This document shows positions 17,213 to 26,043 of a stretch of DNA of 64,000 nucleotides, piece after piece (the stretch's first letter is position 1; each line of letters begins with the position of its first letter). The stretch comes from Arthrobacter citreus. GTDB taxonomy: Bacteria > Actinomycetota > Actinomycetes > Actinomycetales > Micrococcaceae. The notes under the pieces are model-generated. The model was not told the origin of the DNA. It worked only from the letters and a program-made list of their open reading frames with translations, and made no database searches. The stretch lies in contig NZ_CP151657.1 in NCBI RefSeq assembly GCF_038405225.1, positions 1,798,001 to 1,862,000 on the forward strand, written 5' to 3'. The position numbers and the translations under genes are program-made.

Positions 17213-19648
17213 TCAGCTGGCAGGCACCGGAACCGTCTTGCCGAAGCGGCGCAGCCGCAGCGAGTTTCCGACCACCAGCACGGAGCTGGCGGCCATCGCG
17301 GCGCCGGCGATCATCGGATTCAGCAGGCCCAGGGCCGCAACCGGAATGCCGATCGCGTTGTAGAAGAAGGCCCAAAACAGGTTTGTCTTGATGGTGCGCA
17401 GCGTCCGCCGGGACAGTTCGATGGCGGTGGCCACCTGCCCGAGGTCGTTGCCCATGACGGTCAGGTCCGCCGCTTCAATGGCGACATCGGTGCCCGAGCC
17501 CATCGCAATGCCCAAGTCCGCCTGTGCCAGGGCCGGTGCATCATTCACGCCGTCTCCGGCCATGGCCACGGTGGCACCCTGCGCCTGGAACCGCTTGACG
17601 GCTTCCACTTTGCCCTCGGGGCGCACATCGGCGAGCACGTCCTCGGGGGCAATGCCCACGGCTTCCGCCACCCGGGCAGCCACCACGGCGTTGTCCCCGG
17701 TCAGCAGCACCGGCCGCAGGCCCAGGGCGCGCAGCCTGGTAATGGCGGCCACGGAACCGGGCTTGAGGTTGTCCTGCAGGCTGATGATTCCGGCGGCGTG
17801 TCCGTCCACCGCCACGAGGATCGCGGTGGAGCCGGCTTCCTGTTCGGTCCTGAGCATGTTCCGGGCGTCTTCCCCCAGCAAAATGCCGTTCTCTTCGAGC
17901 CAGCCCGGACGGCCGGCGACGACGGCGCGGCCCTCCACGGTGCCGCGGACGCCTCCGCCCGGTGCGGAGTCGAACTCCGTCACCGGAGCCAGGACCTGTC
18001 CGCCGGCATCATGTTCAGCGGCTGCCTTTGCTGCCGCGGCGATTGCGACGGCGATGGGGTGCTCCCCCGCCGCCTCAACCGACCCGGCGAGCCGGAGCAG
18101 CGCGGCCTCATCGCGGTCCGGATCAAAGGTTAGGGTCCGGACCACCGACAACCGTCCGTCGGTGACGGTGCCGGTCTTGTCCAGCACGATGGTGTCCACG
18201 GTCCGCGTATCCTCCAGCACCTGCGGGCCCTTGATCAGGATGCCCAGCTGGGCGCCTCGTCCGGTGCCGGTCAGCAGGCCCACGGGGGTGGCCAGGCCCA
18301 GGGCACACGGGCAGGCGATGACCAGCACCGCGACGGCGGCTGTGAAGGCCCCCTGCAGGTCGCCACTGAAGATCATCCACAGCACAAAGGTCAGCACCGC
18401 GATCCCCAGGACAATGGGGACGAAGACCGCGCTGATCCGGTCCGCGAGCCGGGCAATCGGTGCCTTGCCGGTTTGCGCGGCGCTCACCATCCGGCCCATC
18501 TGGGCCAGGGTGGTTTCGCTGCCGACCCGGGTGGCACGGACCAGCAACCGGCCGGAAGCGTTTACCGTGGCGCCGGTGACGGCGTCGCCGGGGCCCACCT
18601 CCACCGGCACTGACTCGCCGGTGATCAGCGATGCGTCGACTGCGGAGCGCCCTTCGGTGACCACGCCGTCGGCCGCGATCTTCTCACCGGGGCGGACGAC
18701 AATCATGTCCCCGACCTGCAGCTGGTCGGCCGGGACACGGACCTCGGACCCGTTGCGCAGCACGGTCGCGTCCTTGGCGCCCAAGCTGAGCAGCGCCTTC
18801 AGGGCATCACCCGCGCGGGCCTTTGCATTGGCCTCCAGATAGCGGCCCAGGAGCAGGAAGGTGACGACGACGGCGGCCACCTCGAAGTACAGGTTGGCGT
18901 GCCCGGAATCCGCTTCCGCCATGCCGGCCATGCCGGTGTGGGCGGTCAGCGACGGATCCGCGGCCAGGGTCACCAGCGAGAACAGATAGGAAGCGATCAC
19001 GCCGATGGACACAAGAGTGTCCATGGTCGAGGCGAAGTGCCGCGCGTTGATGGCCGCGGCGCGGTGGAACGGCCAGGCGGACCAGGTGACAACCGGCAGC
19101 GACAGCACCGCGGCAAACCAGCCCCAGTTGCTGAACTGCATGGCGGGCAGCATGGACACGAGGAACACCGGGACGGTCAGCACGGCAGCCAGGATCAGGC
19201 GGGGACGCAGGGCGGCGGCGGTTCCGCCGTGGGACATATGGTCTTCACCGCCGCCGTGGTCTTCACCGTGGCCGTGGTCCGAGCCCGTTCCGCCGTGGGC
19301 CAGATGGTCCGCGCCGGCGTCACCGTGCGTGCCGCCTGCCGGGCCGTCGCCATGTGTGGCGCCGGCATGGACTTCGTGTGGCGGGCGGAGGCGGGTGGAT
19401 CCCGCCGGCCGCACCACGCGTGCCTTGTAGCCGGCCGAATCAACGGTCCGCACAATCTCCTCGTCGCTCACGCCGTCGGGAACCGTCACCTGCGCGGATT
19501 CCAACGGAAGGTTGACGGTGGCCTCGACGCCGTCGAGCTTGCCGAGTTTGCGTTCCACCCGGCCGACACAGGAAGCGCAGGTCATCCCCTCAATCTTCAG
19601 GTTGATAACCCGCGGATGCGGCTGCTGAAGCAGATCTTCGGTACTCAT
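17213..19648 (-). CDS. copA: Copper-translocating P-type ATPase
   Basis: Inner-membrane P1B-type ATPase that exports Cu(I), 811 residues. The N-terminal heavy-metal-associated domain carries GMTCASC (Cys24, Cys27). A His/Gly/Asp-rich linker of about 50 residues follows. Then come the membrane helices with the ion-binding CPC motif ([15 protein letters not shown]), the phosphorylation site DKTGT, a TGD motif ([14 protein letters not shown]) and [10 protein letters not shown]. The start at 19648 is chosen for its GGAAGGACAG ribosome-binding site; an in-frame ATG 16 codons upstream lacks support. Last gene of csoR-copZ-copA, probably repressed by CsoR when copper is low. Confidence 0.95.
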   Translation of the reverse strand: MSTEDLLQQPHPRVINLKIEGMTCASCVGRVERKLGKLDGVEATVNLPLESAQVTVPDGVSDEEIVRTVDSAGYKARVVRPAGSTRLRPPHEVHAGATHGDGPAGGTHGDAGADHLAHGGTGSDHGHGEDHGGGEDHMSHGGTAAALRPRLILAAVLTVPVFLVSMLPAMQFSNWGWFAAVLSLPVVTWSAWPFHRAAAINARHFASTMDTLVSIGVIASYLFSLVTLAADPSLTAHTGMAGMAEADSGHANLYFEVAAVVVTFLLLGRYLEANAKARAGDALKALLSLGAKDATVLRNGSEVRVPADQLQVGDMIVVRPGEKIAADGVVTEGRSAVDASLITGESVPVEVGPGDAVTGATVNASGRLLVRATRVGSETTLAQMGRMVSAAQTGKAPIARLADRISAVFVPIVLGIAVLTFVLWMIFSGDLQGAFTAAVAVLVIACPCALGLATPVGLLTGTGRGAQLGILIKGPQVLEDTRTVDTIVLDKTGTVTDGRLSVVRTLTFDPDRDEAALLRLAGSVEAAGEHPIAVAIAAAAKAAAEHDAGGQVLAPVTEFDSAPGGGVRGTVEGRAVVAGRPGWLEENGILLGEDARNMLRTEQEAGSTAILVAVDGHAAGIISLQDNLKPGSVAAITRLRALGLRPVLLTGDNAVVAARVAEAVGIAPEDVLADVRPEGKVEAVKRFQAQGATVAMAGDGVNDAPALAQADLGIAMGSGTDVAIEAADLTVMGNDLGQVATAIELSRRTLRTIKTNLFWAFFYNAIGIPVAALGLLNPMIAGAAMAASSVLVVGNSLRLRRFGKTVPVPAS

Positions 19649-19702
19649 AACTGCTGTCCTTCCGGGAAGTGCTGTGTGCGGTGCCGGGCGAAGCACCGGG
19701 GG

Positions 19703-19924
19703 TTAGGCCGAGGCTTCCACCACGAGGTAGCCGGCCTCGGCTACGGCTTCGCCGAGTTCGACGGGGGTGAGGGTGCGGCTGGAGGTGACGACGGCGGTCG
19801 AGACTCCGCCTGCGTTCAGGTCAACGTTGACGGACTCGACGCCGTCAAGGGCCTCGAGCTCCTCAGTGACGGATGCGACGCAGTGGCCGCAGGTCATGCC
19901 GGAGATGTTGAGTGTGGTTTCCAT
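19703..19924 (-). CDS. copZ: Copper chaperone, heavy-metal-associated domain protein
   Basis: Single HMA domain of 73 residues with the Cu(I)-binding motif MTCGHC (Cys12, Cys15) after the first strand, and the family's VESVNVDLNAGG. It would carry cytosolic Cu(I) to CopA. It lies between csoR and copA on the same strand, 54 bases upstream of copA. Confidence 0.93.
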   Translation of the reverse strand: METTLNISGMTCGHCVASVTEELEALDGVESVNVDLNAGGVSTAVVTSSRTLTPVELGEAVAEAGYLVVEASA

Positions 19925-20009
19925 GGGGTTCGCTCCTGGAAGGTTGTTGGGTGTGGTTTTGGCGGGCCGTTCGGCTCGTTTGATGCGGGGTGTTCAGCGC
20001 AGGAAACGT

Positions 20010-20405
20010 TCAGCGCAGGAGGCGGCCGATGGCGTCAGTGGCTTCCTGGACCTTGGCCTGAACCAGATCCGGGTTGCCCGTGGCGTCGGCCTCCCGCGCG
20101 GCATCCACCACGCAGTGGGACATGTGGTCCTGCACCAGTCCGAGGCTTACGGCATGCAGCGCCTTATTGATGGCTGCAACCTGGGTCAGGATGTCGATGC
20201 AGTACTTGTCGTCCTCCACCATGCGGGCAATCCCGCGGACCTGTCCCTCAATCCGGCGCAGCCGCTTGAGGTAGGCCTCCTTGTCGCTGGCGTATCCGTG
20301 CGCGCCGTCGTGCGGACCCGGTGAAGCGGCGGGAACCGGCACACCGTCGCCGGGCTGGTCCCGGTGGGCCTCTTCCGTGTGGACATGTTCCGTTGCTGCA
20401 CTCAT
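20010..20405 (-). CDS. csoR: Copper-sensing transcriptional repressor CsoR
   Basis: Four-helix DNA-binding repressor that releases DNA on binding Cu(I), 131 residues. The Cu(I) ligands are present with the right spacing: Cys69 (KYCIDIL), His94 and Cys98 (DHMSHCVV). The DNA-binding basic patch is at LKRLRRIEGQVRGI. The N terminus (about 38 residues, several His) is longer than in the mycobacterial protein. First gene of csoR-copZ-copA. Two operator palindromes lie 38-78 bases upstream of its start, so it is likely autoregulated. Confidence 0.95.
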   Translation of the reverse strand: MSAATEHVHTEEAHRDQPGDGVPVPAASPGPHDGAHGYASDKEAYLKRLRRIEGQVRGIARMVEDDKYCIDILTQVAAINKALHAVSLGLVQDHMSHCVVDAAREADATGNPDLVQAKVQEATDAIGRLLR

Positions 20406-20442
20406 GGCTGCTCTCCCTTGCTGGTCAATCTGCAGCCAACAT

Positions 20443-20459
20443 ATACCCCTATGGGGTAT
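20443..20459. promoter_or_regulatory. CsoR operator 1
   Basis: Perfect dyad ATACCCC-TAT-GGGGTAT, matching the known CsoR pattern of C- and G-runs inside TA, directly upstream of csoR. Confidence 0.85.
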
Positions 20460-20468
20460 GTCGTCAAG

Positions 20469-20483
20469 TACCCCCAGGGGGTA
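20469..20483. promoter_or_regulatory. CsoR operator 2
   Basis: Perfect dyad TACCCC-CAG-GGGGTA, ten bases from operator 1. The pair probably covers the promoter of csoR-copZ-copA. Confidence 0.85.
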
Positions 20484-20510
20484 TGTGGGACGACAGTTTG
20501 TCCGGCGGCG

Positions 20511-21203
20511 TTACTGCCAGGCCCACCCTGCCGCGGGCCTGCCGCGTCCGGACGGCGGAGCCGCTTCCGTAGTTTTGACGAGCCAGGGATTTTTCGCCAG
20601 GTCGCGGCCCAGATTGCCCGTTTGGGGTTCGGGCCGGCGGGCGGCCAACGCCAGCTCCCGGGCCAGACGCGCCGCTGACGCCGTGGTGAAACGCTCACCC
20701 AGCAGGGCCCGGCTCAGGTCCCGGTCGATCCAGAGTGCGTCAAGGACCGCTCCGGCCGTGCGCGCGATGATGGCGTCATGGTCAAAGGGCAGGCCCTGCA
20801 CCGCCGCCGCGCGCACGGCCGCCGCTCCCCCGCCGGCAGCGCGGTCCGTGCCTGCCCCGCCGCCCCGGGCGCTGGATTCGACTGAGTCACCCACTGCCGG
20901 ATCAAGGACAACGGCGTGCACGATGGACAGCGTGGGCCCGCGGGGGTCCCGGTCGGGGTTGTCGAAGACGCCGGCGCCGGTGATGCTCCGGATCGATTCC
21001 TCTTCGATTCCGGCCTTGGTTTTCAGCGCCCGGACGGCAGCCTCGGCCAGCCGCTCCTTCGGTGACAGCAGAACTCCGGGCAGAGCCGGCTCCCCCAAGA
21101 AGGGTTCGAAGATACGTTGTGCGAGGATCACCTCCAGGACACCGTCCCGGAACAGGAAGGGGACGGTGTCGATGGAAACAAGCGGCTGCTGCGGGAGGGT
21201 CAT
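20511..21203 (-). CDS. nrtR: NrtR-like Nudix-domain transcriptional regulator of NAD salvage
   Basis: Product of 230 residues with a Nudix fold (about residues 1-150) and a C-terminal winged helix (about 160-230; ERFTTASAARLARELAL ... GRGRPAAGW). The Nudix box aligns at GVLLSPKERLAEAAVRALKT but the REUxEE glutamates are replaced, so hydrolysis is unlikely. This is the signature of NrtR, which uses the fold to sense ADP-ribose-type ligands. It overlaps nadV by 4 bases (ATGA) as last gene of prs-nadV-nrtR, which fits a regulator of this operon. A residual possibility is an ordinary Nudix hydrolase. The middle contains a Gly/Ala-rich insertion. Confidence 0.72.
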   Translation of the reverse strand: MTLPQQPLVSIDTVPFLFRDGVLEVILAQRIFEPFLGEPALPGVLLSPKERLAEAAVRALKTKAGIEEESIRSITGAGVFDNPDRDPRGPTLSIVHAVVLDPAVGDSVESSARGGGAGTDRAAGGGAAAVRAAAVQGLPFDHDAIIARTAGAVLDALWIDRDLSRALLGERFTTASAARLARELALAARRPEPQTGNLGRDLAKNPWLVKTTEAAPPSGRGRPAAGWAWQ

Positions 21204-22747
21204 GAGGCGATGTTACCGAGCACCGTACGCACATCGGCAAAGGACTGGCGGCGGAGGAACTCCCCGTTGGCCCAAACCGGCTCCAGCAGGGATGCCGCCT
21301 CCTGCTCCGGCGTGGCCTTTTCGATGAGGACCAGTTCGCCGTCGTCGTCCCGGGTGACGGCCAAACGGCCGGTGGCCGAACGCTTGGAGCCGAACCCCTT
21401 GGCGGTGACCGGATCCTTGAACACGTTCCGGCCTGCGCCGTCGACCTCGATGTACGTGACCTTCACAGCGGAGGAAAAGGTGTCGCGGGTGACGTACTGG
21501 TAGGTGAACGATCCGGCGCCCAGGACGATGTTCTCGGAGGCGTACCCCGCCGCTTCCAGGCGTGCGGTGATGTCGGCGGCGCGCTCGGGGGTGATGGAAT
21601 CCCCGTACATCACGCGCACGTTGTTCAGGACCCGGTAGCCGGCGTCGTTGGGTGTGGAGCCAAATTCTGCGTCCAGGAGGGCGACGACGCCGAAGTGGGC
21701 GGGGTTTTCGGCCATGGTCGGAGCAGTATCCGGAACGGCGGCACCGGGGCGGGTGGAGGTGCCGCAGACGATGTCGGCCGGGTCTCCGGAGTCGGGACGG
21801 ATGACGACGTTGCCGTCACGGGCGGTGATGACGTCCTTGAGCTCCGGCAGGACGTGCTGCAGCACGTGCCACAGGTCGTAGCCGTCGGAAACCAGCGAAA
21901 TGTTGCCGGTGGGGTTGACCTCAAGGATGTGCCGGAAGGTTTCAGCCTCCCCCTCCTGGCCGCCGGCGCACATCACCGCGTGTTCGCTGGCTGGGATGGA
22001 GCCGAGGATCTGGCCGTTGTCCGCGCCGAAGGCGGAGTTGTAGTAGCGGCGGATAAAGTCGGCGGAGCCGAGGGAGTCCGAGCCCTTGAAGGAGAGCAGG
22101 TGGCCTGCGCCGGAGGCGGCAGCGGCTTCGATGCCTGACATGCCGCGGAAGGAGAAGTCGTGCAGCTGCCAGTCCACGAATGCGGCATCCGTGCCGGTCT
22201 TTACTGCGGCCGTATCCAGGATGCCGCGGTACTTGTCGGCAATGGAGGCGGCGGTGGAAGGCTGCCAAATGGAGGCACTCAGCGCGGTCTCGATGTAGTT
22301 CACGAGCCAGAAGAATTCCGGTTCGGTGGACTCGACGGTGACCGACGGGACCTGCAGGGGAACCCGGGTGCCTTCAGGCAGGGCACGGAAGATCAGCGGC
22401 AGGCAGCCGCGGCGGTGCAGGGCCCGAATGTGGCCGGTTCCGATGGTGTTCGGTCCCAGGATGTCATTGAGCCCGGCTTGGTATTCGGCGACGGCGGTGT
22501 CCTCGTCGGCGGCGAAAAACGGCGCGAAGGCTTCGATGCAGAACTTCTGCAGGAACGCCTGCAGGCCAAAGTGCACCACGTGGTCCACGCCCTCAAGGCG
22601 GGATCCCCGGTTGGTGAAGTTGGAGAGGACCTTGGTGGTGCCCCGGGGGTACATGTGGATGTGGCCGAGCTTGTAAGCGTCGGTCTGGAAGAGTGCCGCG
22701 GTGATGCTGGCGGTGGTCAGTTTGGTGGCGGGTGCGGTGGCGGTCAT
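21200..22747 (-). CDS. nadV: Nicotinamide phosphoribosyltransferase
   Basis: Condenses nicotinamide with PRPP to NMN, the first step of nicotinamide salvage. At 515 residues it has the usual NAMPT length. Recognisable segments are FQTDAYKLGHIHMYPRGTTKVLSNFTNR at the N terminus (shown here only as FQTDAYKLGH), DWQLHDFSFRGMSG, SEHAVMCAGG and VIRPDSGDP (phosphoribosyl-binding). It lies between prs and nrtR; Prs makes its cosubstrate PRPP. Probably controlled from the palindrome upstream of prs. Confidence 0.93.
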   Translation of the reverse strand: MTATAPATKLTTASITAALFQTDAYKLGHIHMYPRGTTKVLSNFTNRGSRLEGVDHVVHFGLQAFLQKFCIEAFAPFFAADEDTAVAEYQAGLNDILGPNTIGTGHIRALHRRGCLPLIFRALPEGTRVPLQVPSVTVESTEPEFFWLVNYIETALSASIWQPSTAASIADKYRGILDTAAVKTGTDAAFVDWQLHDFSFRGMSGIEAAAASGAGHLLSFKGSDSLGSADFIRRYYNSAFGADNGQILGSIPASEHAVMCAGGQEGEAETFRHILEVNPTGNISLVSDGYDLWHVLQHVLPELKDVITARDGNVVIRPDSGDPADIVCGTSTRPGAAVPDTAPTMAENPAHFGVVALLDAEFGSTPNDAGYRVLNNVRVMYGDSITPERAADITARLEAAGYASENIVLGAGSFTYQYVTRDTFSSAVKVTYIEVDGAGRNVFKDPVTAKGFGSKRSATGRLAVTRDDDGELVLIEKATPEQEAASLLEPVWANGEFLRRQSFADVRTVLGNIAS

Positions 22748-22774
22748 GACCTGTCCTTAGGGTGGGATGCGGAA

Positions 22775-22807
22775 ATTAGACGAGGTGGGACATTAGATGA
22801 GGTGGGA
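22775..22807. repeat. Short tandem duplication at the prs 3' end
   Basis: The 16-mer ATTAGAYGAGGTGGGA occurs twice (22775-22790 and 22792-22807). The second copy contains the prs stop codon, the first lies just after it. It looks like a local slippage event. Confidence 0.7.
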
Positions 22808-23608
22808 AATCAGGGGCGTGATGCAGGCACCGACGTCCGGATTGGCTGCGCCGGGGTGTGAGTCGGTGGTGAAGATGGTTCCGTAAGCCTGTGTGAGCTG
22901 TGCGGCGTTGCCGGAGAAGACGCCGTGGCTGACCCAGAGGTCCAAGCGGTCCGGCCCGAGGCCCGTTGCCGCGGCCAGTCCCATGAAGGTTCCACCGCCG
23001 TCGCAGATGTCATCCACCACCAGGAATCGGCCTTCTTCCGGCAGTTCCTCGCAGGTGAACCCGGACAGCTGGCCCGTGGTGAAGTCGCGGTGCTTGGCGG
23101 CATGGAACAGCGGCAGGCCCAGTGCTGCGGCGGTGACGGCCGTACGGGCCTTGGCTCCCTCATCCGGGCAAATGACGCCGGCGTAACGGGAGGTGGCTTT
23201 TTTCACTGCACGGGCGATCACGTTCTCAGCGCCCACCACCCGCAGGTTGTTGACCATGGCCGGCATGACGGGCGAGTGCGGGTCGAAGCAGACCACCTCG
23301 TCGGCGTTCATCGCGTTGATGAGGTTCGCGTAGACCCGGGCCCCGAAGGGATTGCCGCGGTCCTGGCGCGCACCGGGCAGGTACGGAATGAGGGCACTGA
23401 CCTGGTGGCCGCCCTGGTGGGCGTAGTCGATCCACATGGCCGCACTCATGTAGTCATTGGCATCAGCACCGGTGAGGTACAGGTACAGCGGGGTTTCATC
23501 CCGCGCACCGTCAGTCTTGATGTGGGCTTCCCCCGCCGGAAACCTCATGGCGGTGGCGGCCGAGCGGACGGTGAATCCCGGGGTTACCGAAGCGAATGTC
23601 GTGATCAT
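22793..23608 (-). CDS. prs: Short-type ribose-phosphate pyrophosphokinase
   Basis: Makes PRPP from ribose 5-phosphate and ATP. At 271 residues it is shorter than housekeeping Prs and resembles the forms found beside nadV. The PRPP-binding loop VVDDICDGGGTFMGL and the flexible-loop region ARQDRGNPFGARVYANL are present. The start at 23608 (MITTFASVTPG) is chosen over an ATG six codons upstream that would overlap the palindrome. First gene of prs-nadV-nrtR; it may be dedicated to NMN synthesis. Confidence 0.87.
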   Translation of the reverse strand: MITTFASVTPGFTVRSAATAMRFPAGEAHIKTDGARDETPLYLYLTGADANDYMSAAMWIDYAHQGGHQVSALIPYLPGARQDRGNPFGARVYANLINAMNADEVVCFDPHSPVMPAMVNNLRVVGAENVIARAVKKATSRYAGVICPDEGAKARTAVTAAALGLPLFHAAKHRDFTTGQLSGFTCEELPEEGRFLVVDDICDGGGTFMGLAAATGLGPDRLDLWVSHGVFSGNAAQLTQAYGTIFTTDSHPGAANPDVGACITPLISHLI

Positions 23609-23621
23609 GGATTCACGGTAA

Positions 23622-23653
23622 CACAAATAAACCTCATCTGAGGTTTATTTGTG
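23622..23653. promoter_or_regulatory. Perfect 32-bp palindrome upstream of prs, candidate NrtR operator
   Basis: Arms CACAAATAAACCTCA (23622-23636) and TGAGGTTTATTTGTG (23639-23653) are exact complements around a two-base centre. It lies 14 bases upstream of the prs start, in the region expected for the promoter. With an NrtR-like regulator in the same operon it is the natural candidate for its binding site, though the assignment is inference. Confidence 0.7.
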
Positions 23654-23747
23654 GGGAAGAATTCGGCGGTCCCTCGGGTGCGGGCTCGAACCGGCCCGCC
23701 GGGGCACGCCGGCTCCCGGGGACGTGCGTCTCACGTAGGCTTGAGGG

Positions 23748-24428
23748 GTGGGTACCAATCAGCTTTCAGCCGCTTCCGAGGACTACCTCAAGGTCATTTG
23801 GACCGCACAGGAATGGACCGACGCTCCAGTGACCGTTTCCGCCCTGTCCGCGCACGTGGGCAATTCGCCGTCGTCGGTCTCCGAGGCGGTTAAGAAGCTG
23901 ACGGCGCAGGGTCTGTTGACCCACGCCCGCTACGGTTCGATCACGCTCACGGAGGCCGGAACGCGTGAGGCCGTGGCCATGGTGCGCCGGCACCGGCTGA
24001 TCGAGACGTTCCTCGTGGAGTATCTGGATTACGGCTGGGATGAAGTCCATGACGAAGCCGAGCACTTGGAGCATGCGGTCTCCGACAAGATGGTGAACGC
24101 CCTGGACCGGCGGCTGGGCTATCCGGTCCGGGATCCGCACGGTGACCCGATTCCGTCCCGGGACGGCAGCTTTCCGCCACTGGCCGCCGTGCGGCTGAGC
24201 GCGTGCGAGGCCGGCACCTCCGCAACCATCGCGCGGGTCTCGGACACCGATCCGGAGCTGCTGCGCTACCTGGCCAATCTGGGGCTGCACCTGGATGTGC
24301 AGGTGCAGGTGCTGCAGCGCCAGGCCTACGCGGGCACGCTGACGCTGGCTGCCGCAGGCGAACGCCTGGAACTGGGCCTCCCCGCCGCCCAGTCGATCTG
24401 GGTCCTGCCCGGCGTTCCGGAAGCATAG
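23748..24428 (+). CDS. mntR: DtxR/MntR-family metal-dependent transcriptional regulator
   Basis: Metal-responsive repressor of 226 residues with an N-terminal winged helix (SEDYLKVIWTAQEW ... SVSEAVKKLTAQGLL) and a dimerisation/metal-binding domain (RRHRLIETFLVEYL, WDEVHDEAEHLEHAVSD). A C-terminal segment of about 70 residues is of FeoA/SH3 type. The motif set fits the manganese (MntR) branch better than iron-type IdeR, but this is a judgement. It starts with GTG. Divergent from prs; no target gene is adjacent. Confidence 0.85.
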   Translation: MGTNQLSAASEDYLKVIWTAQEWTDAPVTVSALSAHVGNSPSSVSEAVKKLTAQGLLTHARYGSITLTEAGTREAVAMVRRHRLIETFLVEYLDYGWDEVHDEAEHLEHAVSDKMVNALDRRLGYPVRDPHGDPIPSRDGSFPPLAAVRLSACEAGTSATIARVSDTDPELLRYLANLGLHLDVQVQVLQRQAYAGTLTLAAAGERLELGLPAAQSIWVLPGVPEA

Positions 24429-24438
24429 CGGGACCGGG

Positions 24439-25014
24439 ATGCACCCGGGCCGCCTGCAGCTGTGGTGGCTGCCTGTCGGAGCCGGCGGCCACGTGGTCAT
24501 ACACACCAGCCGCTGGTGGGAGCTTGTGCAGGCCCGGCGCCTCCACCGCCGGCCGCAGCCACTGTTCCACAGTGCCTTGATTGTCGACGCCGGCGATGTG
24601 GAGCACGTCATCGAAATGGCCCCGGCCTGGGGCCGAAATGATCCCGCCCGCCGAGTTGTCGCCACCGGGCCCGTCGGGCTGCGGCAGCTGGGCCGCTTCC
24701 GGCTGTTCCGCTATGAGGTCCGGTGCTGGCCGAACGGGATCCTGCCCGACCGGCGGTATGCCGCCGGCAGGCCGGTGGAGTTCGAACTGGCCCCTGGCGC
24801 TGCCTCCGCGCTGATCGACCGGGTTGCGGCAGTGCCGCGTTACGTGTGGGGGCAGCAGCTGCCAGGCTCCGGGGACATGTGGAACTCCAACTCCCTCACC
24901 TCCTGGCTGCTGCAGGGCGCCGGAATCGATGCCGCCGGCCTCCGTCCCCCGGGCGGCGGCCGGGCCCCGGGATGGGACGCGGGAATCACGGCGGCCAGGG
25001 GCGGGACGGATTAG
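24439..25014 (+). CDS. Uncharacterised protein, 191 residues
   Basis: I do not recognise a named family. The product is Trp/Arg/Gly-rich, with conserved-looking segments PLFHSALIVDAGDVEHVIEM, GPVGLRQLGRFRLFRYEVR and MWNSNSLTSWLLQGAGID. The layout (a His before a strand, then a WNSNS helix start) recalls permuted papain-like NlpC/P60 folds, but no catalytic cysteine is visible at the usual place, so this is speculation. No signal peptide. It follows mntR by 10 bases and could be co-transcribed. Its last four bases overlap the convergent GNAT gene. Confidence 0.7.
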   Translation: MHPGRLQLWWLPVGAGGHVVIHTSRWWELVQARRLHRRPQPLFHSALIVDAGDVEHVIEMAPAWGRNDPARRVVATGPVGLRQLGRFRLFRYEVRCWPNGILPDRRYAAGRPVEFELAPGAASALIDRVAAVPRYVWGQQLPGSGDMWNSNSLTSWLLQGAGIDAAGLRPPGGGRAPGWDAGITAARGGTD

Positions 25015-26009
25015 CCCTGCGGCAGAACCTGCAGGTCGAAAACGACTTCGCGGTAGGTCGGCGTGTAGCCAAGCCGCTCATACAGGCCCAGGGCGCCGGA
25101 GGGGTTTTCCGTGTCGACGCCGAGCCCGGCGCGTTCCATGCCCGAAGCCTTGTACCGGCGCATCGCCTCGCCGAGCATGGCCGGAGCCAGTCCCATACCG
25201 CGCCAGTTCCGGCGCACGCCGAGGAGTTCGGTGTAGCCCTCGGTGTAGCCGTGCATGTTTTTGCCGTCCGGATCGAAGGACGCGATGTTGTAGCCGGCAA
25301 TTTCACCGGATGCGGTGTCCACCACCGCGAAGGTCCAGTCCGGCCGAAAATGCGGATGCTCGACGTTATGCTGCCACCGCTCCGGGTCCCGCTCCTCACT
25401 GCCCCAGTGGTCCTGGAACACTTCGTTGTGCGCCTGCCGCAGCGCCTCGGAGATGTCCTGGTTGAAGGTCACGTATTCCATCCCCTCCGGGAGGGGAGCA
25501 TCGGGAATGCCGGCATCCAGCGGCCGGGTCATCTCGGTGAAGTAGCGCACAACCTTGGCCCCTGCCGCGTGGAACAGTGCCACGTGCGAGGCGTTGTCCT
25601 CCTCGGCCATGCAGCGCAGCAGGCCTGCCTCCGTGCCCGTCTCCAGCAGGCGCTCCCGGGACCGCTGCACCTGCCAGCGCAGCACCGCGGTGCCGATGCC
25701 GCGGCGGCGCCACTGCGGGTCCACTCCCCCGGAACCGTGGATCTTGTCCGACCCCTCGGTCCGGACAAGGCTGGCATACGCCCGGGGAATGCCGTCCCGA
25801 TCCAGGCCCAGCAGTGTGTCGCGCGCCGGGTTGTCGGAGCTGGAGGACAGGGTATGCTCCAGATCCGCGCGCTGCTCCACATAACCGGGCTTGTCCGCGG
25901 CCGCGATGCGGCGAATCAGCTCGAGCCAGCCGTCAATATCCTCGGCCGTGATGGCCCGCCAGCGCAGGCCGGTGGTCGGTGCGGGAACTTCAGGAGGTGT
26001 TGTCGTCAT
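25011..26009 (-). CDS. Double-domain GNAT N-acetyltransferase
   Basis: Protein of 332 residues with two GNAT domains. The first has the acetyl-CoA loop WRRRGIGTAVLRWQ (about residue 105), the second RNWRGMGLAPAMLGEAMRRY (about residue 265) followed by VDTENPSGALGLYERLGY. Tandem GNAT proteins include mycothiol synthase, but nothing nearby supports that role and the sequence reads more like the general tandem-GNAT group. The acceptor substrate is unknown. Confidence 0.82.
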   Translation of the reverse strand: MTTTPPEVPAPTTGLRWRAITAEDIDGWLELIRRIAAADKPGYVEQRADLEHTLSSSSDNPARDTLLGLDRDGIPRAYASLVRTEGSDKIHGSGGVDPQWRRRGIGTAVLRWQVQRSRERLLETGTEAGLLRCMAEEDNASHVALFHAAGAKVVRYFTEMTRPLDAGIPDAPLPEGMEYVTFNQDISEALRQAHNEVFQDHWGSEERDPERWQHNVEHPHFRPDWTFAVVDTASGEIAGYNIASFDPDGKNMHGYTEGYTELLGVRRNWRGMGLAPAMLGEAMRRYKASGMERAGLGVDTENPSGALGLYERLGYTPTYREVVFDLQVLPQG

Positions 26010-26043
26010 TTTTCCAGCCTAGAACACAGGCCCGGGGCGCTTC

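Noticed and set aside
25011-26009. Mycothiol synthase MshD
   Set aside because: Two GNAT domains fit, but the motifs and neighbours give no specific support, so it is left as a general tandem GNAT protein.
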